Notes: generated by a model not told the origin, from the letters alone. A DNA stretch of 64,000 nt from Rossellomorea vietnamensis (GCF_008180615.1 NZ_VTEH01000006.1:63040-127039); one strand, 5' to 3'; positions 28,688 to 37,765 are shown, numbered from the stretch's first letter. Translations and numbers: made by a program.

Positions 28688-29572
28688 ATGAAGTATGTAA
28701 ACGCAGAACAAGTACAAAAGCACATGGGCTTGCGCTTATTTAAAAATAAGCTGGCAAAAACTTTATTCTTATTATCTATCCTGTTCGGACTGGTCGTATT
28801 GGTAACATTGATATACCGTGTTGCTTCTGACAGTATCGGCTGGATTGACTTTGAATTTCTATCAGGAAAGCTTTCAGTTAACCCTGATAAGGCAGGAATC
28901 CTGGGAGCCATTCTTGGAACGGTCTGGCTAATGATCGTCGTGGCGCCAGTCACTATGTTCCTTGGTGTTGGTACAGCAATCTACCTTGAAGAATATGCAA
29001 AAGAAGGAAAGCTAAAGAGTATTATTCAAACAAACATCAGTAATCTTGCTGGAGTACCATCTGTTGTATTCGGTATCCTGGGATTGACTGTATTTGTCCG
29101 GATGGCTGATTTAGGTAACATAATCCTTGCCGGGGGCTTGACAATGTCCTTGCTCGTTCTTCCAATTGTTGTTGTGGCAAGCCAGGAAGCGCTTAGAGCA
29201 GTGCCGCAATTTTTAAGGGAAGCATCATATGGAATGGGTGCAACCAAATGGCAGACTGTCAAAAATATTGTTTTGCCTACAGCGATACCGGGTATTTTAA
29301 CAGGTGTAATACTAGCTCTATCACGTGCAATTGGTGAAACAGCACCTCTTGTCGTTATCGGTATACCTGCATTATTGATTCCACTGCCAGAAGGCGTTTT
29401 TGACAAATTTACCGTAATGCCAATGCAAATTTATTATTGGACAGTTGACTCTGCTTTGACTGATGAATATGCCTATTTAGCAGCGGCTACGATTGTTGTG
29501 TTATTGATTGTACTGTTCGCGATGAACTCTATTGCAATCATTATCAGAAACAAGTTTCAAAAGAGATTCTAA
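28688..29572 (+). CDS. pstA: Phosphate ABC transporter, permease PstA
   Basis: A 294-residue permease, six membrane segments, EAA loop MGATKWQTVKNIVLPTA. Pairs with PstC to form the phosphate channel. Ribosome site GGGAGG lies inside the last codons of pstC, so the genes are translationally linked. Confidence 0.95.
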   Translation: MKYVNAEQVQKHMGLRLFKNKLAKTLFLLSILFGLVVLVTLIYRVASDSIGWIDFEFLSGKLSVNPDKAGILGAILGTVWLMIVVAPVTMFLGVGTAIYLEEYAKEGKLKSIIQTNISNLAGVPSVVFGILGLTVFVRMADLGNIILAGGLTMSLLVLPIVVVASQEALRAVPQFLREASYGMGATKWQTVKNIVLPTAIPGILTGVILALSRAIGETAPLVVIGIPALLIPLPEGVFDKFTVMPMQIYYWTVDSALTDEYAYLAAATIVVLLIVLFAMNSIAIIIRNKFQKRF

Positions 29573-29590
29573 TTTTTGGAGGTTTTTTCA

Positions 29591-30418
29591 ATGGCAGTAC
29601 TATCTGGTAACGAAAAGAAGAGCAATGTCACTTTAAAAGAAGATACAACGGTAAGCCCAAAGAAAAGCGTTGTTTATGAAACAAAAGACCTTAATCTTTG
29701 GTACGGAGAAGACAAAGCACTGAAAAACATTAACCTTGCGATAAACCAAAATGAAGTAACAGCAATTATCGGACCGTCCGGGTGTGGTAAATCCACTTTT
29801 ATTAAAACATTGAACAGAATGGTAGAACTGATCCCCGTAGTGAAAATTTCTGGTGATATCAGCTACAGAGGAAAAAGCATCTTGGATAAATCCTTTACAG
29901 TTGAGGATCTGAGAACAAGAGTTGGAATGGTGTTTCAAAAACCAAATCCGTTTCCTAAATCAATCTACGACAATGTCGCTTATGGACCAAGAATTCATGG
30001 TATCAAAAATAAAAAGGTATTAGACGAAATTGTTGAAAAGAGTCTGCGAGGTGCGGCGATCTGGGATGAAGTCAAAGACCGCCTGAAGGAAAACGCCTAT
30101 GGACTTTCCGGCGGACAGCAGCAGCGTCTATGTATTGCCCGCTGCCTCGCCATTGAACCAGATGTCATCCTGATGGATGAACCAACTTCAGCACTTGATC
30201 CTATTTCTACCCTGAAAGTGGAAGAACTTGTGCAGGACTTAAAAAAAGATTACAGTATTATCATTGTCACGCATAATATGCAGCAGGCTGCACGTATCTC
30301 TGATAAGACAGCTTTCTTCTTGAATGGAGAGGTCATTGAATTCGATAAAACTGATACTATTTTCTCTACTCCAAGTGATAAGAGAACAGAGGATTATATT
30401 TCAGGCAGATTCGGTTGA
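29591..30418 (+). CDS. pstB: Phosphate ABC transporter, ATPase PstB
   Basis: A 275-residue ABC ATPase: Walker [10 protein letters not shown], signature LSGGQQQR, Walker [13 protein letters not shown], His in VTHN. The ATG at 29591 follows GGAGG; an in-frame TTG at 29576 includes that site and is rejected. Only one pstB is present, whereas B. subtilis has two (pstBA, pstBB). Confidence 0.95.
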   Translation: MAVLSGNEKKSNVTLKEDTTVSPKKSVVYETKDLNLWYGEDKALKNINLAINQNEVTAIIGPSGCGKSTFIKTLNRMVELIPVVKISGDISYRGKSILDKSFTVEDLRTRVGMVFQKPNPFPKSIYDNVAYGPRIHGIKNKKVLDEIVEKSLRGAAIWDEVKDRLKENAYGLSGGQQQRLCIARCLAIEPDVILMDEPTSALDPISTLKVEELVQDLKKDYSIIIVTHNMQQAARISDKTAFFLNGEVIEFDKTDTIFSTPSDKRTEDYISGRFG

Positions 30419-30423
30419 TCATG

Positions 30424-30458
30424 GAAATATCCTTAGTTTATCAGCTAAGGATATTTTC
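30424..30458 (+). terminator. Hairpin between pstB and phoU
   Basis: GAAATATCCTTAG / CTAAGGATATTTTC stem, loop of about 8 nt, short T-run. Could end or attenuate the pst transcript before phoU. Confidence 0.65.
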
Positions 30459-30547
30459 ATATGGGTTGCGAGGGTGAGACTAATCAGAAGAACAGTGACA
30501 GAATCATAATGGATTGATCATTTAATACTTAAAGTGGAGGGGTATGT

Positions 30548-31204
30548 ATGGCCAGAGGACAGTTTGATGAAAGCTTGCAAGACCTGCAGGCAAAGTTAAT
30601 GGAGCTGGGAAGACTTGCGAACACTGCTCTTGATATGAGTGTCAAAGCTCTTGAAGAACAGGATATTGAAAAAGCTTTGGAAATCATTGAAGATGACACC
30701 CATGCAGATTTGCTGGAAGAGGAGATCAATGATATTGCCATTCTGCTTATCGCCAAACAGCAGCCTGTGGCAACTGACCTGCGCAGGATCATTGTCATAA
30801 TAAAAGTGGCATCTGACATTGAAAGGATTGCCGATTTTGCCGTTAATATTGCAAAATCTACAATCAGAATCGGCAAGGAACCGCTGATTAAGCCAATTAA
30901 AAATATTAAACAAATGTATACTCTTACTTCTAACATGATTAACTTGACACTTGAATCTTTTGTTGAAGAAGATGTAGTCAAAGCGAAGAAAATTGCTGAT
31001 TTAGATGATGAAATTGATGATCTTTACGGAGAGACTATCAGGGAGCTGCTTACATTAAATAAACAGCAGCCTGAGTTCACCGACCAGATTACACAGTTAT
31101 CCTTTATCTGCCGTTATCTTGAGCGCTCAGCAGATCATGCTACAAACGTGGCGGAAGGTGTATTCTATCTCGTAAAAGGAAGACGCTTCGATTTAAATTC
31201 CTGA
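30548..31204 (+). CDS. phoU: Phosphate signalling/transport regulator PhoU
   Basis: A 218-residue PhoU made of two similar three-helix bundles, each with an acidic metal-binding motif: D-IERIADFAVNIA-like near 95-107 and RYLERSADHATNVAE near 190-204. It links Pst transport state to phosphate signalling. GGAGGGG ribosome site. Absent from the B. subtilis pst operon, where a PhoU homologue is lacking at this place. Confidence 0.93.
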   Translation: MARGQFDESLQDLQAKLMELGRLANTALDMSVKALEEQDIEKALEIIEDDTHADLLEEEINDIAILLIAKQQPVATDLRRIIVIIKVASDIERIADFAVNIAKSTIRIGKEPLIKPIKNIKQMYTLTSNMINLTLESFVEEDVVKAKKIADLDDEIDDLYGETIRELLTLNKQQPEFTDQITQLSFICRYLERSADHATNVAEGVFYLVKGRRFDLNS

Positions 31205-31210
31205 TTATAG

Positions 31211-31241
31211 AAAAAGGCAGCCCATTTGCGGCTGCCTTTTT
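31211..31241. terminator. Terminator of phoU, shared with yqzC
   Basis: AAAAAGGCAGCC / GGCTGCCTTTTT with a CATTTGC loop, between convergent genes. Confidence 0.9.
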
Positions 31242-31698
31242 ACTTTGTTAATAAAGTTGATATTTCCTCAAGTGTCATTTCCGAATGAAGCTGATAGTCA
31301 CCTATCTGAATTTTATCGGCACGTCCACTTTTCACCAAGTAGCTGTTAAAGTCACTTGCATTTTTTATTATTCCTTTGCTTTCGAGCTCATCGCCGATTT
31401 CGATGGGAGTCATTCCTGAAGAAACGGTCAGTGTTATTTCAGTTCTTGCATCTTCTTCAACTTCGGATTCTTGTTCTCCAGATACACTGTCTTTAGACAG
31501 TTTATCTATCTGCTCTTCAAGATTTCCGATTTTTTCTCGCTGATTCCTTGCTTCTTCCTCAGTCAAAACAACATAACCCTGCTCTTCCAGCGTCTCCCTG
31601 GAATCAGCTTTGTCCTCAGTACTATAAGAGAATATGATCAAGAGGATGGCAGAAAGCAAAAGACCTGCTGCGAAAGACCTTGAGTTTTGTTTATTCAT
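31240..31698 (-). CDS. yqzC: YqzC-like membrane-anchored protein
   Basis: A 152-residue protein: anchor helix (about 9-26), charged helical linker with probable coiled coil (39-85), and a C-terminal module resembling the LysM-like N-terminal domain of MltG/YceG proteins (SGMTPIEIGDELESKGII, then LVKSGRADKIQIGDYQL). The catalytic MltG domain is absent. Ribosome site AAGGAG. Pairs with yqzD upstream as in B. subtilis. Confidence 0.75.
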   Translation of the reverse strand: MNKQNSRSFAAGLLLSAILLIIFSYSTEDKADSRETLEEQGYVVLTEEEARNQREKIGNLEEQIDKLSKDSVSGEQESEVEEDARTEITLTVSSGMTPIEIGDELESKGIIKNASDFNSYLVKSGRADKIQIGDYQLHSEMTLEEISTLLTK

Positions 31699-31709
31699 GG
31701 TGACTCCTT

Positions 31710-32069
31710 TCAGACGCCGCGATTACGGATGATTTCTTGTACATCCATTAGCGGCAATGCAGATTGTTTGGCAATTTGCTCTATGTTCATTCCTTGAGCA
31801 TGAAGTGCCAGTACCTGATTTTTCACGATCTCATGTACCTTCTTTTTAGGACGCTGGGGCGGGGGTGCTTGGAAGAGGGGACCTTCATCCATTAGCAGCT
31901 CTTCTTCAAGAACTTTCAGCCTCTTTTTCAGTGTGTAATTTTCCTGAAGGAAGTTCATAGAAAGCTCTTCCACATCTTTTTCCAAAGTTTTGTATCGGTC
32001 TCTTTGAAAAAAAGAGAGGATAAAAAGCAGAGAGGAAAGAGAGAGAAGGCTGATGATTACGATTGTCAT
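31710..32069 (-). CDS. yqzD: YqzD-like protein
   Basis: A 119-residue protein with one N-terminal membrane helix (about 2-20), a coiled coil (28-60), a Pro-rich joint (QAPPPQRPKKK) and a C-terminal helix-turn-helix-like segment (about 85-118, ALHAQGMNIEQIAKQSALP). It is upstream of yqzC with an 11-base gap. Function unknown. Confidence 0.75.
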   Translation of the reverse strand: MTIVIISLLSLSSLLFILSFFQRDRYKTLEKDVEELSMNFLQENYTLKKRLKVLEEELLMDEGPLFQAPPPQRPKKKVHEIVKNQVLALHAQGMNIEQIAKQSALPLMDVQEIIRNRGV

Positions 32070-32206
32070 AAGTTCACCTCGTATGAGTTTGCTACCTATT
32101 ATTTATAGCACAGTTTTCCGTATTTCTCTATACCATTTACTAGACTTTAATTTTCAAGATCTATGGCTATTACCTTAAGAGACGCGGGGTGAAATAACTT
32201 TGGTTC

Positions 32207-32485
32207 TTCGCTCGTAAATATGAATAAAGCGATTGTATAACTGCATATCGGGCTAGCAAATATGAATGAAGCCCTCGTATATAAGTATATCCCTCTCGCA
32301 AGGGGCTATAAATTTGGTAACCCGCTCGTATTCTCATAATTTCGCTCGCATTTATGTATAACTCGTTCGTATAACTGTATATCCCGCTCGCAGCTATGAA
32401 TGAAGCGCTCGTATATAGGCATATTCCGATCGCAAGTTGCTATAAGTCTGGATGTCGCTGGTATATATGTATATCCAGCTCACGC
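32207..32485. repeat. Degenerate tandem array, 21-22 bp period
   Basis: About twelve units alternate between two forms, approximately CCGCTCGCAAATATGAATGAA and CCGCTCGTATATATGTATATC. Two units are longer (about 28 bp, CTCGCAAGGGGCTATAAATTT near 32295 and ATCGCAAGTTGCTATAAGTCT near 32435). There are no unique spacers, so it is not a CRISPR array. No ORF covers it. Confidence 0.75.
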
Positions 32486-32861
32486 CTGGATTAAAAAATA
32501 GCAGTTACCGCTCCTATCGCTCGCCTTAATCTATAATAGATCATGGCGAAATTCGCAGGTATATAGGATTTGGCAGGTAGTCCTCTGATTAGCTTTTGAA
32601 ATTTATATGGAATAGCAACAAAATTTACGGGCCTATTAATAGAAGAAACTTGTCGTTTTCCGCTGTTTAATTGGATTAAAAACCATTTAAACAGCTGTAA
32701 ACGAATTTTTTTTGCCCTTTTTTCATTGTCTTGATGCAGGGAGGCAGAATGCGACAAAATGCGTTTATTGTAGGTTTTTGCCCTTGGTGATACCATTAAA
32801 TGGACGAATAAACATTGTACTCAATGCATATAACCACAAATTGATATCAGAGGTGAAAAGA
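32486..32861. other. Intergenic region upstream of the DUF4912 operon
   Basis: No gene supported. At 32607-32632 is a second copy of TATATGGAATAGCAACAAAATTTACG (first at 9615-9640). The gap 32070-32206 shows nothing recognisable. Operon promoter not identified with confidence. Confidence 0.4.
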
Positions 32862-33551
32862 ATGCTGCAGCAAATTATTGAATACCGTAATCAGGGAATG
32901 TCTTTTAGAAAGATTGCAAAAGAAATGAATACAACAGTCGGAAAAGTACAGTATCAATGGGTGAAATTTCAAAAGGCCCTTGGAGATTCCCAAGCGGCTG
33001 TTGCGGCAGCCTCAGAAAATACTGAGATAGTGTCCAAGCCTAAAAGGCAGGGGAAATATAAAGCGAGAATCTCTAATAAAGGCACAAAAGCTAAGCCGTT
33101 GAAATCTGAACTGACCGCAGTATTCTCAGACAGCACAAGAATTCTATGTTATTGGAACATCCCAAGGGCGATTATTAAGCAAGTGAAGGAGTTTCATGGG
33201 GTTAAGGAAAACCAATCTCTATATTGTCTCAGAGTATTTGATATCACGTCCATTGTCTTTAACGGACACAATCACCATAGCTATACTGATATTATTATAC
33301 AACCACACACAGGACACTGGTTTATTAACAGCCTCAAACCAAACAGGTCTTACTGTGTTGAATATGGGATAGTAGACCAGGGAGGCAGGTTCACGGGAAT
33401 AACACGCTCTAATGTTATACAAACCCCTCGGACTGGCCATGAACAGGACTATCACCCGCTTAATGCACTTAAGGATTTTGAAGCGGGCAAAGCACAGACC
33501 CCTCAATGGGTGGAACATGTAAGTACCTATTCGTATTACGTGAAAAACTAG
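32862..33551 (+). CDS. DUF4912 domain protein
   Basis: A 229-residue protein. The N-terminal 35 residues form a helix-turn-helix-like unit (IIEYRNQGMSFRKIAKEMNTT), followed by a basic Ser/Lys linker (60-85) and the DUF4912 beta-rich domain (about 88-215), with YWNIPRAI, LRVFDIT, TGHWFINSLKPNRSYCVEYG. The ATG at 32862 has AGAGGTG upstream. It lies 9 bp ahead of the glycosyltransferase gene, so it is the first gene of that operon. DUF4912 has no proven function; the fold of this region resembles extracellular beta-sandwich modules, and a role in polysaccharide handling is inference from context. Confidence 0.8.
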   Translation: MLQQIIEYRNQGMSFRKIAKEMNTTVGKVQYQWVKFQKALGDSQAAVAAASENTEIVSKPKRQGKYKARISNKGTKAKPLKSELTAVFSDSTRILCYWNIPRAIIKQVKEFHGVKENQSLYCLRVFDITSIVFNGHNHHSYTDIIIQPHTGHWFINSLKPNRSYCVEYGIVDQGGRFTGITRSNVIQTPRTGHEQDYHPLNALKDFEAGKAQTPQWVEHVSTYSYYVKN

Positions 33552-33560
33552 GAGGAAGCC

Positions 33561-35876
33561 ATGGAAAAGAAACCTATATCCTTTATGCTCTTATCTAATA
33601 CAGTATCCCTGTTCCCATCAGATATTAAAAAAAATTTTGAACTGATCCAACAACTATTAAAAGAATGTATCGTGCTTTTCGATAAGACGGACAAAAAAGG
33701 AAAGAGTTTACTTTATATTATCAACCCGCTGATTGTCGACTGGCTATCCACAAACGAAGCTAAGGAACATATAGAAAAATATTTCCTGTCGGCATTACAA
33801 ATTCAGAGGAACCACGAAGGTGAAAGTATGGAGGAACTGTACTCTCTGTGGGTAAGAATGAATCGGGATATCCCTTCTGGACTAAACATGCTTCAAGAAG
33901 AGAAGAGGATTACGATTATTCCTTCAGCTTTAACCAACTTTCCGGTTACCCACCTTGTGACAGGATGGGGAATAAGGATGATGGTGCAGCAAGCTTTACT
34001 GCTTCATAGAAAGCACTTCACTAAACGCCCTAAAGGTTTCTGGCTGCCTGATTGTGCTTATACTCCGGGGATTGACCTTTACTTGATCGAACTCGGCATC
34101 GAGTATTCCTTCATATCTGAAACCACTTTCATTTTCAGTGAGAAAGGGGATGAAGATGCAGGTATGCTAAGGACCCCTCGAGGACTTAAACTCCTTCCTG
34201 TCAGTTTAGATGAGAACAATCGCCACTTGACAGCAGTTGATGGCAGCGGGGAGATTAAGGGACGTGTCGAAGAGCTCTGTGAATGCTGCGAAATGGAGTA
34301 CAATGAAAATTCACTTTTAGATGAAAAGAGCACTCTGACAAGGGCAAGCTTTGGTTACCTTGGGATGGATCAAGGAAAGGCGATTCTCTCTGACGAAGTA
34401 CTCACAGGATTGCTAGAGCTTCATGAAATGGAAAGAAAGCTGAAGGAGATTACCCAGTCTGACTGTCCAAGCGGCAGGGTTGTAAAGCAAATGACCAGGG
34501 AATGGATATCCTGTTTGCACCATCTGCTTAAAGAAGAAAAGGTGGAGGAATCTTATCTGCAGGCATTCAGAGAGCTTGAAGAGCAGCAGAAAGGAAAAAA
34601 GGAAGACAGCAGCTTACTGGAATATCGAGAGAGTGTTGAATACCTGCCAATAGAGATAGATAATTCGATTGTTGAGGAAGTGATATCTGTTCCTGGACAA
34701 CGCACTGTCTTGCTTCTTTCCTGGGAGTATCCTCCCAACATCGTAGGCGGCTTATCAAGGCATGTTCATGACTTGACCAAATCCCTTGTAAAAAAAGGGT
34801 GTAAAGTCATCTTGTTGACCGCATCAACGGATGGTGCTCCGCCGTTTGAAGTAGATGAGGGGGTACATGTTTACAGAACAGGCCCGCTCCATCCTATGGA
34901 AGATGATTTTCTTCATTGGGTGTTTCAGCTTAATCTTTCTTTTTTTGAGAAAGCCGGTGAAATTTTTCAAAAAGAAGAAATTGATCTGATCCACGCCCAT
35001 GACTGGATTGTTGGAAAGGCTGCATGCATGTTGAAACTTCATTATGGAGTGCCTCTTCTGACGACTATTCATGCCACTGAACATGGCAGAAATCAAGGGA
35101 TATACACTAATTTACAGCAGCAGATCCATGAGGAAGAGAAAAAGCTCGTCGGCTCTTCTGATAAAGTGATTATCTGCAGTGAACATATGAAGGAAGAACT
35201 CTCTGAATTAGAGCCGAGAAAGGACCTGCCAGTGTCTGTCATTCCAAATGGTGTAGATCTCTATAATGTAAATCAAGAAGAAGGGTATCTTAAGGATCAA
35301 TTCAAAAACGTAAAATACTACTTTTCAATTGGAAGAATAGTGCACGAAAAAGGGTTCGAAACCATTATCGAAACAGCGGGAATGATCAGCAGGGAAAAAG
35401 GGATACACTTTGTCATCGCCGGCAAGGGGCCTCTTTTGGAGTCGTACCGAAATAGAGTAAGGGAGAATGGGCTGGAAGAATTCGTGCATTTTCTGGGTTA
35501 TATCAGCGATAAGGAAAGGAATGCCTTTCTTTTCAATAGTGAGGCCGTAATTTTTCCAAGCTTTTATGAGCCTTTCGGAATTGTTGCCTTGGAGGCAATG
35601 GCGGCGAAAAGGGCTGTAATAGCATCTAAGACAGGCGGGCTTAAGTCACTGGTGGAACATGGGCATGCAGGACTGTTGTTCGATCCAGGAGACGCCTGCA
35701 GTTTAGGTGCATGCATCTTGCATCTCGAAGAAGAGAAAGAGCAGAAGAGACAAATGGGGGAAAATGGGTATAAGATGGCCGAAACCATGTTCAGCTGGGA
35801 GCGTATTTCAAAACAGACGCTGGAGTTGTATGATGAATTGACATTGCAGCACAAGGTGGAGGGCTCGGTGTCATGA
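33561..35876 (+). CDS. GH57-like / GT4 glycosyltransferase fusion
   Basis: A 771-residue two-domain protein. Residues 1-350 resemble GH57 glucan-branching or DUF1957 proteins: the block KGFWLPDCAYTPGIDLYL (158-175) matches the family motif GxWLPECAY, but the catalytic Glu is Asp164 here and no N-terminal HxH motif is seen. From about 380 on it is a GT4/glycogen-synthase-like glycosyltransferase: SWEYPPNIVGGLSRHV, HAHDW, IPNGVD, SIGRIVHEKGF, and donor motif SFYEPFGIVALEAMA (about 665). The last bases overlap the next gene by four (ATGA). Likely makes an alpha-glucan or other storage/surface glycan; product unknown. Confidence 0.85.
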   Translation: MEKKPISFMLLSNTVSLFPSDIKKNFELIQQLLKECIVLFDKTDKKGKSLLYIINPLIVDWLSTNEAKEHIEKYFLSALQIQRNHEGESMEELYSLWVRMNRDIPSGLNMLQEEKRITIIPSALTNFPVTHLVTGWGIRMMVQQALLLHRKHFTKRPKGFWLPDCAYTPGIDLYLIELGIEYSFISETTFIFSEKGDEDAGMLRTPRGLKLLPVSLDENNRHLTAVDGSGEIKGRVEELCECCEMEYNENSLLDEKSTLTRASFGYLGMDQGKAILSDEVLTGLLELHEMERKLKEITQSDCPSGRVVKQMTREWISCLHHLLKEEKVEESYLQAFRELEEQQKGKKEDSSLLEYRESVEYLPIEIDNSIVEEVISVPGQRTVLLLSWEYPPNIVGGLSRHVHDLTKSLVKKGCKVILLTASTDGAPPFEVDEGVHVYRTGPLHPMEDDFLHWVFQLNLSFFEKAGEIFQKEEIDLIHAHDWIVGKAACMLKLHYGVPLLTTIHATEHGRNQGIYTNLQQQIHEEEKKLVGSSDKVIICSEHMKEELSELEPRKDLPVSVIPNGVDLYNVNQEEGYLKDQFKNVKYYFSIGRIVHEKGFETIIETAGMISREKGIHFVIAGKGPLLESYRNRVRENGLEEFVHFLGYISDKERNAFLFNSEAVIFPSFYEPFGIVALEAMAAKRAVIASKTGGLKSLVEHGHAGLLFDPGDACSLGACILHLEEEKEQKRQMGENGYKMAETMFSWERISKQTLELYDELTLQHKVEGSVS

Positions 35877-36919
35877 AGGGTGTCATTTTGGCAGGCGGCA
35901 GAGGGACACGCTTAAAACCTTATACACTTTCCATCCCTAAACCGATGGTGACAATTATGAATAAGCCCATTCTGGAATACAATATCGATTTATTGAAGGA
36001 TAATGGAATATCTTCCATTATGGTCACGACTTGTTATAAGGCAGAGAAGATTTTAGAGTACTTTGGGGATGGAAGTAAATTAGGAGTAAGCATCACTTAC
36101 TTACAGGAAGAACTTCCCCTTGGAACGGCAGGAGGGGTTTTTGGCTCAAGTGATTTTCTGGATGAGGCGTTTGTGGTAATCAGTGGAGATGCTTTTACAA
36201 GTTTGTCCCTGCAAGAGGCAATCCAATTTCACCAGCAAAACGACTCTTTGTTGACGATCGTGGGGAAAGAGCTTGATTCTCCTCAAGGGTATGGGATATG
36301 CAAAACGGATAGCAAGGGAAGGTTGACAGAGTTCATCGAAAAACCCCGCTTAGGTCAGATCGACAGTAATTTGGTCAATACCGGAATCTATATTGTACAA
36401 CCAGAATTGTTGAGGAAGTACCGCTTTGAGGGCAGAACGGATTTCAGCAGGGACGTATTTCCGCTTATGCTGGCAGAACAGGAAGACATCTTCGTGTTCC
36501 GGACCAAAGATTATTGGCGTGATATCGGCAGCCCTGAAGAATATAAACTGGCAAGAGAAGAGTTCCTTACCGGTCAAATGAAAGATATTAAAGAAAGGGT
36601 CGGCGCAGGCATTATGGATGAATTCGTAACAGTGAGGGATGGATTTGAGAATACCCTTAAGTATCTGACACGGATGATGGTTGCCTGTCCGGACCACCAA
36701 AAGCAGAAGGTTATCACTAAATTGGTGGAAGAACAAAGAGATGAACCGGTCTTGAACCTTGATGGAATCTTAATTTCACATAGTATGGGAGGCTGGACCA
36801 GAATTGTCGATCAGCCAAGCAATGGTTTTATCATCTACTCAAAAGCAGAAAGAAGAAATCTGGCCAAGGAATTTGCTGGCTACTATTTCAATAAAATCAA
36901 ACAATGGCAAAAGGTGTAG
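35873..36919 (+). CDS. Sugar nucleotidyltransferase with phosphohexomutase-tail domain
   Basis: A 348-residue protein. Residues 1-230 are an NTP-transferase of the glucose-1-phosphate / mannose-1-phosphate nucleotidyltransferase class: LAGGRGTRLKPYT, PKPM, GTAGGV, SGDAF, EKP, VNTGIYI, WRDIGSPEEY. Residues 270-348 (KLVEEQRDEP, LDGILIS, GGWTRIVDQPSNGFIIYSKAE) match the final domain of phosphomannomutases fused to such enzymes, while the three catalytic mutase domains are missing. It would supply an NDP-sugar to the GT4 enzyme upstream. Base and substrate cannot be decided. Confidence 0.85.
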   Translation: MKGVILAGGRGTRLKPYTLSIPKPMVTIMNKPILEYNIDLLKDNGISSIMVTTCYKAEKILEYFGDGSKLGVSITYLQEELPLGTAGGVFGSSDFLDEAFVVISGDAFTSLSLQEAIQFHQQNDSLLTIVGKELDSPQGYGICKTDSKGRLTEFIEKPRLGQIDSNLVNTGIYIVQPELLRKYRFEGRTDFSRDVFPLMLAEQEDIFVFRTKDYWRDIGSPEEYKLAREEFLTGQMKDIKERVGAGIMDEFVTVRDGFENTLKYLTRMMVACPDHQKQKVITKLVEEQRDEPVLNLDGILISHSMGGWTRIVDQPSNGFIIYSKAERRNLAKEFAGYYFNKIKQWQKV

Positions 36920-36931
36920 AGGAAGATGAAA

Positions 36932-37558
36932 ATGAAAATGAATGTATCTCATGCAAAGGTATGTAAGGAGCCTAAGGAAAACATCACAAACTTTCATTAC
37001 GAGATATTCGCCTCTTGTGAAGAAAGCGGCAGAAATGAATCTCAGCAGCTTGCTAATTTTGCGAATTGGAAGGACTTCAATTGTGTTGTTCAGGAAGACA
37101 GCAGCACTGAAGGCAGTATTTTGACATTTTCAGTTGAAAACAAAAAAAGGATCCATCGCAGGCTTAAGTTATTCTTACTTTTGGACTGGAGAACAGCGGG
37201 CACTGAAAGACTGAGCTTCATTTCGCCTGATGACCATCTTGTCCACCATTATTCATCAAACAGGTCATCCTTGGTCGACTATCAAGTGGATAACAGCAAC
37301 GGAATGGTCCGGAGATCACTATATCCGCTGACCGCCCGCGGAATTTCCCATTGGAAGCAAACATTGAAAACCGGCTCTATTCCTTATCAGCCTCTACTTA
37401 AGGGACCTGCTTTGACTGTGGCATCTTTCGACCTGTTGTTTTCGCCTTTACAGAAAATCCAGGGTCATGTAATTGGTGCTGAGGCGGCTTCGAGGGAAGA
37501 TCTGAGAAAATTCCACAAACACTTGAAAAACAGACTAGCATTTCATTTGAAAAAGTGA
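36932..37558 (+). CDS. Unrecognised protein, last gene of the glycan operon
   Basis: A 208-residue soluble protein not assigned to a family. It has no signal peptide or membrane helix. Visible features: beta-rich middle (LTFSVENKKRIHRRLKLFLLLDW), two WK positions and a basic C-terminus (KFHKHLKNRLAFHLKK). ATG codons at 36926, 36932 and 36938 are in frame; 36932 has the best distance to AGAGGA. It starts 12 bp after the nucleotidyltransferase stop, so it belongs to the operon. Confidence 0.6.
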   Translation: MKMNVSHAKVCKEPKENITNFHYEIFASCEESGRNESQQLANFANWKDFNCVVQEDSSTEGSILTFSVENKKRIHRRLKLFLLLDWRTAGTERLSFISPDDHLVHHYSSNRSSLVDYQVDNSNGMVRRSLYPLTARGISHWKQTLKTGSIPYQPLLKGPALTVASFDLLFSPLQKIQGHVIGAEAASREDLRKFHKHLKNRLAFHLKK

Positions 37559-37615
37559 TATTATAGAAAAGTCGTATGAACAGATGAAGATAGCTAAGTT
37601 TGGAGGGAAATAAAA

Positions 37616-37765
37616 ATGCGTGTAAACATCACTTTAGCTTGCACAGAAACTGGTGAGCGTAACTATATTACTACAAAAAACAAGCGTAACAACCCAGACC
37701 GTTTAGAGCTAAAAAAATATTGCCCTAGATTAAAGCGTGTAACATTGCACCGTGAAACAAAGTAA
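37616..37765 (+). CDS. rpmG: 50S ribosomal protein L33
   Basis: A 49-residue L33 ([17 protein letters not shown] start, [10 protein letters not shown] end). Only two scattered cysteines remain (Cys9 and Cys36 in KKYCPRLK) rather than two CxxC pairs, so it is the zinc-independent (C-minus) form, like B. subtilis RpmGA, which is also next to yqgN. GGAGGG ribosome site. Followed by a terminator. Confidence 0.95.
   Translation: MRVNITLACTETGERNYITTKNKRNNPDRLELKKYCPRLKRVTLHRETK

Noticed and set aside
32207..32485. CRISPR array
   Set aside because: Units are adjacent and degenerate with no unique spacers, and no cas genes are near.
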